From contig JABXJT010000030.1 in assembly GCA_013375455.1 (NCBI GenBank), positions 1-53,976 of the forward strand: DNA of 53,976 nt. Direction: 5' to 3'. This DNA comes from Candidatus Helarchaeota archaeon (lineage in GTDB: Archaea > Asgardarchaeota > Lokiarchaeia > Helarchaeales > HEL-GB-A). Positions 1 to 6,298 of the stretch are shown one piece after another (positions within the stretch are counted from its first letter, which is position 1; every line of letters begins with the position of its first letter). A program made the translations under genes and the position numbers. Under the pieces are notes generated by a model that was not told the DNA's origin, did no database searches, and was given only the letters and a program-made list of their open reading frames with translations.

Positions 1-254
1 GTAAATTCTCTAATTTTTACATTATTATTAAAATTTATAACTTTTAAGAGGCTTAGCACGGATTTGTGGATTAGTTCTGAACGAGCTAGAAGGAAGGGTT
101 CTTCGTATACTAAATCTACATATTTTCCAATTGATTCTTCAGCCTTGTCAAAATCCTTTTGAACAAGCTGAAATAGGATTAAATTAAATGTAACCTCTGA
201 TTTAGTTGAGATAAATTGAAATGTCTGCAACTTTTTTTCCAATTCATCTATCAT
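1..254 (-). CDS. Hypothetical protein, N-terminal part (runs off the left edge)
   Basis: An uninterrupted reading frame starts at an ATG at 252-254 and stays open to the first base of the window, giving about 84 residues. It begins MIDELEKKLQTFQF and is rich in charged and leucine residues, so it is probably alpha-helical. I recognise no family and no membrane segment. Its start lies about 35 bases from a TATA-like sequence that points the other way, towards the putative RNA gene. The call as a gene rests only on the open frame and its ordinary composition. Confidence 0.5.
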   Translation of the reverse strand, partial: MIDELEKKLQTFQFISTKSEVTFNLILFQLVQKDFDKAEESIGKYVDLVYEEPFLLARSELIHKSVLSLLKVINFNNNVKIREF

Positions 255-289
255 TTCAATCTTTTAACCTTCAAATTAGTTATAAAAAC

Positions 290-299
290 TTATAAATTT
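290..299 (+). promoter_or_regulatory. TATA-box-like element upstream of the putative structured RNA
   Basis: The sequence TTATAAATTT lies in an AT-rich tract and matches an archaeal TATA box. A start site 22-27 bases downstream would fall near 320, just before the base composition turns GC-rich at about 330. A second TATA-like sequence on the opposite strand (TTTAAATA, near 689-697) leaves the direction of the RNA open. Confidence 0.35.
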
Positions 300-329
300 C
301 TCTAAAAATCTATAAGCTCCTATGCCAAT

Positions 330-695
330 TCTCCATCTACCCGCATACGAGTAGACCCGCCGTAAGGTTATCCGACGGTGCGCCCGTTACCGGGTTCAAG
401 CCATCCAGCACGGCGTCGCGGGCTACCAAGAGATTCCTCTTGAGGTTAGTTACTGGGTCTGGAGACCGGAAGGGAGTTACCCCGCTCTACTCAAAGGAAA
501 TATGGATTCTTACTCATTTCCCAGGAGGGCCTGCTCGGGTTCAAACGGAGCTTGGGAGTATCCCCGACTTGTGCGAACAACCACTGAGAAAGGGGGGAAG
601 AATTTCCTGAAACCCACATGCACTTTGAGTAATATTTACCTCACCAAGAGAAAGCGGTGGGGTTACTTAAGTAAAAGCACCCATCCTATTTAAAC
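330..695 (+). ncRNA. Candidate structured non-coding RNA, identity unresolved
   Basis: This stretch is clearly richer in GC than both flanks and contains no convincing protein. It holds several good helices: GUAG-A-CCCGC at 351-360 with GCGGG-CUAC at 418-426, enclosing hairpins CCGU/ACGG (360-378) and CCCG-UUAC-CGGG (383-394); UUGAG (440-444) with CUCAA (490-494), continuing as UAG/CUA and GGGU/ACCC around a GGAA loop; and an 8-bp stem (638-645 with 656-663) near the 3' end. Two GGGUUCAA boxes (near 392 and 538) resemble T-loop motifs. I looked for the RNase P core GAGGAAAGUCC and the SRP helix-8 AGCAG signature and found neither. A helix-8-like GGAA hairpin at 455-482 keeps a distant SRP RNA possible. 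The strand is assigned from the upstream TATA-like box only. Confidence 0.45.
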
Positions 696-863
696 TCTTG
701 GGACATGTTTGCGCATTTGACCGGTTTGCGCATTTTGGCTAGTAGATTTTTAGAACTTTTCATAAGTTTTTATGAATTTTAACGATACAGTCCATATGAT
801 ATGATTTTTATATTACATAAGAATGTATTACAACATTAATTTATTATTGGAGTGCGATTCGAA

Positions 864-1928
864 ATGGGCAAGATTAAAATTGCTGTGGCTGGCGTGGGAA
901 ATTGTTGTTCCGCGCTCCTACAAGGAATTCAATACGCGAAAAACGGCGGATCTCTACCCTTAGGATTGATTTATGAGAATATTGGTGAATACATAGTTTC
1001 TGATATTGATTTCGTTGCAGCTTTTGATATCGTGGAAGGGAAAGTTGGGAAAGATGTATCAGACGCTATTTTTTCTCCTCCAAATAACATGTATTCCTTG
1101 GAGAAACTTTCTCAGATAGGGGTAACCGTTCAGAAAGGGGAGGCATTGGATGGTATCGCCGATCATTTGAAAAATATTGTAAAAATCGATGATTCCAAAC
1201 CTGTTAATGTTATTGATTCACTGAAAGATGCTGAAGCAGAAATTTTCCTTAATCTTACTCCTTCAGGAGCATCCGAAGCCTCTAAATGGTACGCTGAACA
1301 AGCATTACAAGCAGGTTGCGCCTTCATCAATGTCACGCCTATTTCCATGGCGAGCGATCCAGATTGGGCGAAAAAATTCAAGGGCGCGGGGCTTCCCATC
1401 GCGGGTGATGATCTTCAAAATCAAATTGGAAGCACGATCATACACAAGAGTCTCCTAAAAATGCTCGTTGATCGGGGGATTCACATTAAGGAAAGCTATT
1501 GTTTAGATGTGGGGGGCGGACCGGAGTCATTGAATGCGCTCCATAGAGCACGTTCCCTTAAACGGTCATTTAAAACGAATGCTGTAAAAAGCCAAGTGCA
1601 TTACGATGTCCCGATCGTCGCAGGTTCGACGGATTTCGTCTCATTTCTGAATACGAATCGCGCGAGCTACTTCTGGATTCTTGGTAATCACTATGCAAAC
1701 AGCGCTGAAGTTCGAATTGACCTTCAACTCTCTACGACTGATGCTCCTAATGGGTTTTCGATTCTCGTTGACGTCATTCGTGGAGTAAAAATGGCCTTGA
1801 ACCGCAAGATTTCAGGCGCTCTCGAAAGCATTTCAGCCTACGGCTTTAAGAAACCTCCAAAAGCGGCAACAATCCAAGAGGCCACCCAATGGATCGAGGA
1901 TTTTATCTCTGGAAGGAGAGAAAATTAA
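864..1928 (+). CDS. ino1: Inositol-1-phosphate (myo-inositol-3-phosphate) synthase
   Basis: The enzyme converts glucose-6-phosphate to inositol-1-phosphate with NAD, supplying inositol for archaeal phospholipids and compatible solutes. The protein opens with a Rossmann motif, KIAVAGVGNCCSALLQG, has the conserved TPSG and GDDLQNQIGST blocks near the middle, and DVGGGPESLNAL further on. Its length of about 354 residues fits the short archaeal form. An in-frame GTG lies at 852, but the ATG at 864 is preferred because GGAG sits about 11 bases before it and MGKIKIAV is a natural start for the fold. The MaoC-like and PAP2 genes follow on the same strand, so a lipid-related operon is plausible. Confidence 0.92.
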   Translation: MGKIKIAVAGVGNCCSALLQGIQYAKNGGSLPLGLIYENIGEYIVSDIDFVAAFDIVEGKVGKDVSDAIFSPPNNMYSLEKLSQIGVTVQKGEALDGIADHLKNIVKIDDSKPVNVIDSLKDAEAEIFLNLTPSGASEASKWYAEQALQAGCAFINVTPISMASDPDWAKKFKGAGLPIAGDDLQNQIGSTIIHKSLLKMLVDRGIHIKESYCLDVGGGPESLNALHRARSLKRSFKTNAVKSQVHYDVPIVAGSTDFVSFLNTNRASYFWILGNHYANSAEVRIDLQLSTTDAPNGFSILVDVIRGVKMALNRKISGALESISAYGFKKPPKAATIQEATQWIEDFISGRREN

Positions 1929-1971
1929 TATTACATCAATAATTCTAAAATTAAATCCAGGAGGTAAATAA

Positions 1972-2403
1972 ATGAGTGAAGAATTGATTCAAAAGCTCAT
2001 CGGACGAGAGGTAGAAGCTCCTCCTTTTAAGGTTGAAGCTCAACATATGATTGATTATGCAGAAAGCGTTGGAGTTTTTAATCCAAAATATAAGGAAATT
2101 GCATTTCCTGCTTATGTCGCAACGCTCGTTCTTCCCGCTCTATGGCACTGGCGTCAGAAGGTTCCTGAATATAATGATTTAGTGAAAGATCCGCGTTTTA
2201 TCGTGCACGGCGGTCAAGCATATGACTTCACGGATGTCGAAATTAAACCTGGTGATGTCCTTTCTAGCAAAACTCGGATGGATGAAATTTACGTTAAGAA
2301 GAACATGTTATTCCTCATTTACAAGATTACGACCACCAATCAAAATAATGAACTCGTTGTTACGACGACCAACACCATTATCGTTCGTCCTGGAGGATTT
2401 TGA
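1972..2403 (+). CDS. MaoC-like hot-dog-fold protein (dehydratase N-terminal type)
   Basis: The 143-residue protein resembles the single hot-dog domain found at the N-terminus of MaoC-like dehydratases. It begins with a GREVEAPPFKVEAQHMIDYA segment, where such domains start, and has the typical VHGGQAYDFTDVEIKPGDVL stretch, followed by beta strands with alternating Thr and Val. The usual catalytic Asp-His pair of active MaoC hydratases is not obvious, so it may act with a partner subunit or only bind an acyl thioester. A strong ribosome-binding site (AGGAGG) lies 8 bases before the ATG. Its position between inositol-phosphate synthase and a PAP2 phosphatase hints at a lipid role. Confidence 0.65.
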   Translation: MSEELIQKLIGREVEAPPFKVEAQHMIDYAESVGVFNPKYKEIAFPAYVATLVLPALWHWRQKVPEYNDLVKDPRFIVHGGQAYDFTDVEIKPGDVLSSKTRMDEIYVKKNMLFLIYKITTTNQNNELVVTTTNTIIVRPGGF

Positions 2404-2432
2404 TTTAATTAAAAGGCGAATGAGGCATTAAT

Positions 2433-3236
2433 GTGGCTTCAGAAAGCAATTGGAAAAATTCACCGCTACGAATAACATTAATGATAGTAATAATCGCTTG
2501 GATCGCATTGGCCGTGGTTTTCGGCATTTATGATTTACAAATTTCAACAGTAGCGGCTAGCCCCGAGAATCCTTTTGGAGTTTTCGGTGCGGATTGGGGG
2601 GAGACACCTGGTTATGCGATAATTGGCTTGGGTCTCGTGGTGTTAATAGGGAGTTATATCCCCAATTTGAAAAAACAGAAAATTGGAGCTATTATCTTAA
2701 GTAACATTTCTGGTGCCGCCGGAGTACTTGGCTTTGTGATAGATTCCCACACTCTAATGGAAATTGGGATATCGGTTAACATTCTAGTATCCATTTTTAC
2801 TGTCGTTGCTTACAACAAAGATTGGAGAAATTATCGAAGTATGGCGCTTGTCGTTGTTCTCTTCACCATTATCCTTCCTGTCTTATTCGTTAATATCACG
2901 AAACCCTTATGTGGTAGAGTAAGACCTAGAAATGTTTTATGGGGATTAGGCGAATTTACTCCTTGGTTCTCACCACCCGGACCAGATCTAAATAATCTAT
3001 CCTTCCCCAGTGGGCATACGGCGATGGGATGGATGCTTCTCCCGTTATTAATTCCTCTCAGGGATAAAGATGCTTGGCTTAAAATTTTAGGCAGCGTGCT
3101 CATCATTGGTTGGGGCGCGTTCGTGGGCTTATCGAGGATCCTCGTTGGTGCCCATTATGCATCGGACGTGCTATTTTCAACCGGTGTGGCTTTCGTGGCT
3201 ATCATTATACTCTATAAGAAATATTACTTAAAATGA
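2433..3236 (+). CDS. PAP2-family membrane phosphatase
   Basis: Phosphatases of this family dephosphorylate lipid phosphates or polyprenyl diphosphates at the membrane. All three active-site motifs are present: KPLCGRVRP (K-x6-RP), SFPSGHTA (PSGH) and SRILVGAHYASD (SR-x5-H-x2-SD). The protein has about seven membrane segments, with the motifs facing the same side between the later ones. The start is GTG at 2433; an ATG at 2431 is in another frame. It lies 29 bases after the MaoC-like gene. With inositol-phosphate synthase two genes upstream, a role in removing the phosphate of an archaetidylinositol-phosphate-type intermediate is possible but inferred only from context. Confidence 0.85.
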   Translation: MASESNWKNSPLRITLMIVIIAWIALAVVFGIYDLQISTVAASPENPFGVFGADWGETPGYAIIGLGLVVLIGSYIPNLKKQKIGAIILSNISGAAGVLGFVIDSHTLMEIGISVNILVSIFTVVAYNKDWRNYRSMALVVVLFTIILPVLFVNITKPLCGRVRPRNVLWGLGEFTPWFSPPGPDLNNLSFPSGHTAMGWMLLPLLIPLRDKDAWLKILGSVLIIGWGAFVGLSRILVGAHYASDVLFSTGVAFVAIIILYKKYYLK

Positions 3237-3258
3237 TTTTACTCCTTGGAATTAGACA

Positions 3259-3840
3259 ATGCAAAAAAAACAACTAATAATCATTATTTCTGGCACGCCT
3301 GGAACTGGTAAAACCACGATTGCACTTCTATTAAAGGAAAAATTCTCAGCTGAATACCTTAATTTAACTGAAGTAGCCATTGCAAATGATTTTATTCTCG
3401 AAACCGATGAACAACGTGATACTAAGGTCGCTGATACCGAAAAGCTCATTCCTTTCTTAGAAAAATTCATTTCAGAGCACTCTACTAATATCATAATTGA
3501 GGGGCATTACGCCGATATCGTTCCAGACCCCCTGATATCGGTATTTATCATTCTCCGGACAGATCCTCACGTGTTAGAACAACGCCTCATCGAAAAACAA
3601 TTTCCTCCTCAAAAAATTCAGGAAAATCTCCAATCCGAAATACTATCAGTATGTGTTTCTAACGCGTTAGAAACGCATGAAAAAAGCAAAATTTATGAAG
3701 CAGATACTTCAACAGCTAGCATTCAAGAAACTTTAGGGAGCATCAACATATTAATTGAAACGAGACCCCCTTCTAACTTAGGTCAAATAAATTGGATGCA
3801 AAAATTGGACGGAAAAAAGTTAATGGAGCACTTTCCCTGA
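3259..3840 (+). CDS. AK6/Fap7-type adenylate kinase-like NTPase
   Basis: This 193-residue P-loop protein has the Walker A motif GTPGTGKTT directly after the first strand and the short AK6-type core, with a NMP-binding region (LNLTEVAIANDFILETDEQR) and the conserved IIEGHYADIVP block. Archaeal and eukaryotic members act as adenylate kinases or ATPases and help mature the small ribosomal subunit by working with Rps14/uS11; this is family knowledge. The start is ATG, 22 bases after the PAP2 gene. The C-terminal 40 residues, including LGQINWMQKLDGKKL, match the usual archaeal tail. Confidence 0.85.
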   Translation: MQKKQLIIIISGTPGTGKTTIALLLKEKFSAEYLNLTEVAIANDFILETDEQRDTKVADTEKLIPFLEKFISEHSTNIIIEGHYADIVPDPLISVFIILRTDPHVLEQRLIEKQFPPQKIQENLQSEILSVCVSNALETHEKSKIYEADTSTASIQETLGSINILIETRPPSNLGQINWMQKLDGKKLMEHFP

Positions 3841-3869
3841 AAGTTTACAAACACTTATAATATTTTTAT

Positions 3870-4301
3870 TTATAGGAGGCTCTTAATAACCTGTCGGATT
3901 TCTTTTAAATTCTCCTCTGAAAGAATCTTTATTATTTTTATGTCTTTACGGCGCTCTATGAGGTCTTTTATTTCAAGATATTTTAAAGCATTATAAATAT
4001 CACCCGAACGAGATGGACCTAAAATTAAATCAAGTCCTACTTCACCCTTGTCTTGTTTCATCAAAATGGATTCTATGACACGGTCGATCGTCTTCATCAA
4101 GCGCTTTGGGGGTTTTGTTATTGCTAAAATTTCCAACTCCATTGCTTGCCCTTTTGTAACTTGATATTCGAGGGATTCCTTATCTGGATGGATAAATCTC
4201 ACTGTTACTTTTGGTTCTTCAATTGCCAATCCTTTCAATTCTCCTAACACATAGTAATATAAAAAAGTGCGCGCACATAAATAAAAGTTTTTATTTGTCA
4301 A
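3870..4301 (-). CDS. Hypothetical protein with possible winged-helix C-terminus
   Basis: The 143-residue protein is of no family I recognise. The N-terminal two thirds alternate beta strands and helices. The last 45 residues (GDIYNALKYLEIKDLIERRK, then a beta-rich KIIKIL and a closing helix) have the look of a small winged helix. No membrane segment or cysteine motif is seen. Its end converges on the AK6-like gene and its start diverges from the small coiled-coil gene at 4339, so the two may share a promoter between 4302 and 4338. Confidence 0.55.
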   Translation of the reverse strand: MTNKNFYLCARTFLYYYVLGELKGLAIEEPKVTVRFIHPDKESLEYQVTKGQAMELEILAITKPPKRLMKTIDRVIESILMKQDKGEVGLDLILGPSRSGDIYNALKYLEIKDLIERRKDIKIIKILSEENLKEIRQVIKSLL

Positions 4302-4338
4302 TGCTGTTTTTTTTCAATATCAGATTGGTGGAAATACA

Positions 4339-4539
4339 TTGAAAAATGGAAAACAGATGTTGCAAGAATTAAAATCACGAAAGCAAATTTTGGTCGAGCA
4401 ATTGAAAGAGTTGAGTAAAAGAGAATCGAGTAATACAACCAGTAGCGAGGAACTTACCCTAAAAAAGAGAGAAATTGAACGAGAATTGGTCGAAATAATG
4501 GATCGCTTAACCCAATTATCCTATATATTAAAGAAATGA
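4339..4539 (+). CDS. Small coiled-coil protein
   Basis: A 66-residue, highly charged protein starting at TTG (4339), 8 bases after GGTGGA. Nearly its whole length shows heptad spacing of Leu and Ile (MLQELKSRKQILVEQLKELS), so it should form a helical hairpin or a dimeric coiled coil. It is followed after 28 bases by the cyclophilin-like gene on the same strand. No family is recognised. Prefoldin-like or adaptor roles are possible, but the sequence does not decide. Confidence 0.5.
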   Translation: MKNGKQMLQELKSRKQILVEQLKELSKRESSNTTSSEELTLKKREIERELVEIMDRLTQLSYILKK

Positions 4540-4567
4540 GGGAATAAAAATTAAAAAGTCAAAAGAG

Positions 4568-4933
4568 TTGAATATCTTTCCCATCCAGATCACTATTGTA
4601 GGTAAAAACGAGATAATTGAGGGGCAATTGGTACGAACCAAGGCACCTAGAACAGTTGAAAAAATTCTAGCCAAGCTACCATTAACTAACCAGGCTGTTA
4701 AGCGTGATAATCAGTTAAACTTAACCGTTGGCATTAAAATGGGGAAAGAAAAGCCTTCAAAAGCGGCTAAGAAAGGAGATATCACCTATTGGCCATTGAG
4801 TGATGCCATCAGTATCTTTTTGGAAGATGGGGAACCATACGGTCAAATAAACATCATCGGTAGCATAACCTCAAATTTAGATGCATTACTGAAATTGAGA
4901 TTTATTACTACTCTAAAAATCATGCGAAAATAA
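4568..4933 (+). CDS. Cyclophilin-like domain protein (archaeal/TM1367 type)
   Basis: This 121-residue protein resembles the small cyclophilin-like beta-barrel family shared by archaea and Thermotoga. The supporting segments are the IEGQLVRTKAPRTVEKIL helix region, the GDITYWPLSDAISIFL block, where family members have a closely similar GDIxYWPxGxAIxIF, and a closing Gly-Gln-Ile-Asn-Ile-Ile-Gly strand. Activity as a prolyl isomerase has not been established for this subfamily. The start used is TTG at 4568. A role is not clear from the neighbours. Confidence 0.65.
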   Translation: MNIFPIQITIVGKNEIIEGQLVRTKAPRTVEKILAKLPLTNQAVKRDNQLNLTVGIKMGKEKPSKAAKKGDITYWPLSDAISIFLEDGEPYGQINIIGSITSNLDALLKLRFITTLKIMRK

Positions 4934-5131
4934 CTTCACATTTGATCTAATTGATTCAAATCTAGATATTATTTGATTTAATGAATAAAAATTCTCTCTA
5001 GTCTTATGGTGAAACCCAAAATGAAATTTAAATTTCCCAAAATTTTAAATACCAATGTAATCAAAAAGAGTAAAAGAATCCGTCGAGTGCTAGAAATATC
5101 GCATGGAACTAGTTGAAATTGAGGTACTTGA

Positions 5132-5638
5132 ATGAAATTAGTAGATTTAGCTAAAAGAGCTACACAAATTTTACAAGACGCGGGTGAAAAGGGGATAAAC
5201 AACATTGAACTCGCCGAAAAGTTGCAAATGCCACGCCGGCGTGTATATGATATTGTTGCAATACTACAAGCGGCTGGATTAGTCGAAGCTAAACGCGAGA
5301 AAGGTGGGACTCGACTATTTTGGTCTACCCTACCTGTAATAGAACCTTCGTCTGCACCCCCCAGTGATTCCAAAGCTATCGAGAAACAAAAAGCTGCAGT
5401 TTCTAAATTGGAAAAAGAAAATGCCGAATTAAAGGAGAAAATTAAACGGCTTCGTGAGGATCTTTCCAAAGGCGTCCCTAAGAAGACTTCGGCGAAACAA
5501 ATGTTCGATTCGTCTGAAATTGCTGTCAGAGCTGCAAAGTCATTGAAAATCACCGAAGTAGTGAGCTCAGGCATTGAAGTGATCATTAAAGCAAACGGTA
5601 AAGGAATCATTGTTGAACCATCTTCCAAAGAAAAATAA
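5132..5638 (+). CDS. E2F/DP-like winged-helix protein with coiled coil
   Basis: Residues 1-65 form a winged helix whose recognition helix reads RRRVYDIVAILQAAGLVE. This matches the hallmark of the eukaryotic E2F/DP DNA-binding fold (RR-x-YD followed by a Leu/Ala helix and a Gly-Leu/Ile turn). A wing strand, GGTRLFW, follows. Residues about 80-112 are a heptad-rich coiled coil (KLEKENAELKEKIKRLRE), where E2F and DP have their leucine-zipper dimerisation helix. The last 50 residues form a small alpha/beta tail. It is probably a dimeric DNA-binding regulator of unknown targets. The ATG at 5132 is used. A long antisense frame at 4978-5628 is a shadow of it. It stands alone on its strand with about 70 bases before the next gene. 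Confidence 0.7.
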   Translation: MKLVDLAKRATQILQDAGEKGINNIELAEKLQMPRRRVYDIVAILQAAGLVEAKREKGGTRLFWSTLPVIEPSSAPPSDSKAIEKQKAAVSKLEKENAELKEKIKRLREDLSKGVPKKTSAKQMFDSSEIAVRAAKSLKITEVVSSGIEVIIKANGKGIIVEPSSKEK

Positions 5639-5706
5639 TACCCAAAAACACAAATAAATCTCGTTTTCGTAGTTTAATTTGACTTTATCTCTGGAGGATC
5701 CATTTA

Positions 5707-6291
5707 TTGGACTTTAATTGTCAACGCTGTGGTCAATGTTGCACTGATCCTTCTCTGATTATTACTCTAACACACCGTGACCTGCTCCACCTCGAATTTT
5801 TTCTTCCTAATGTTGATCTATTTAAAATTGTGACATTTTATCAAACTCACGGTGATGATAAGTCGCTTGAAGAGCGGTTGATGAGTCCAGCAATTATCAC
5901 AGATCGCGGTAAGGTCTTTTTAGGGTTGCAAAAAAAAGATGGTAAATGTATCTTCTTAGAGGATAATAAATGTCAAATCTATGAGAGTCGTCCCCAAATC
6001 TGTCGTTGCTTTCCTTACACCTTTCAAATCCGTGGAGACCACATTTATTGGGGTCATTCACTTAAAGCCAAAGAATATTGTCCTACACTTCTGGAGGCGG
6101 ATGAAATAAATACCGCAACGTTGGAAGAATTAGCTTCCCAAATTCTTAAAGAATCTGAAGAATTTAAAAAATTGATTTACGTTTGGAATAATTTAGCCCA
6201 GAAGAACTTGGTTGAACCTACTCCACACATGCTCTTACTATTTATTACTGGGAAACTTCAATTAAATCTTGAGGAGAGCGTGCAGGATTAA
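5707..6291 (+). CDS. YkgJ-family putative zinc/iron-cluster protein
   Basis: The protein of 194 residues has the N-terminal cysteine cluster FNCQRCGQCCTDP and a second cluster, CIFLEDNKCQIYESRPQICR, with the RP-x-x-C that marks the YkgJ/Fe-S oxidoreductase-like family. Members bind zinc or an iron-sulfur cluster; their biochemical role is poorly known. The start is TTG at 5707, supported by GGAGGA about 9 bases upstream; no ATG lies nearby. It converges with the GDP-mannose enzyme gene and their ends are only 8 bases apart. Confidence 0.8.
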   Translation: MDFNCQRCGQCCTDPSLIITLTHRDLLHLEFFLPNVDLFKIVTFYQTHGDDKSLEERLMSPAIITDRGKVFLGLQKKDGKCIFLEDNKCQIYESRPQICRCFPYTFQIRGDHIYWGHSLKAKEYCPTLLEADEINTATLEELASQILKESEEFKKLIYVWNNLAQKNLVEPTPHMLLLFITGKLQLNLEESVQD

Positions 6292-6298
6292 AAGAATG

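Noticed and set aside
502..693. 63-codon open frame in the GC-rich stretch
   Set aside because: Composition is random-looking and the frame covers strong helices of the putative RNA. No ribosome-binding site.
330..695. Assignment of the structured stretch as RNase P RNA or SRP RNA
   Set aside because: The RNase P core sequences were not found on either strand, and the SRP helix-8 AGCAG motif is absent. The stretch is left as an unassigned RNA candidate.
4978..5628. 216-codon open frame antisense to the E2F/DP-like gene
   Set aside because: The plus strand encodes a recognisable winged helix and coiled coil; the antisense protein is Ser- and Phe-rich, as expected for a shadow.
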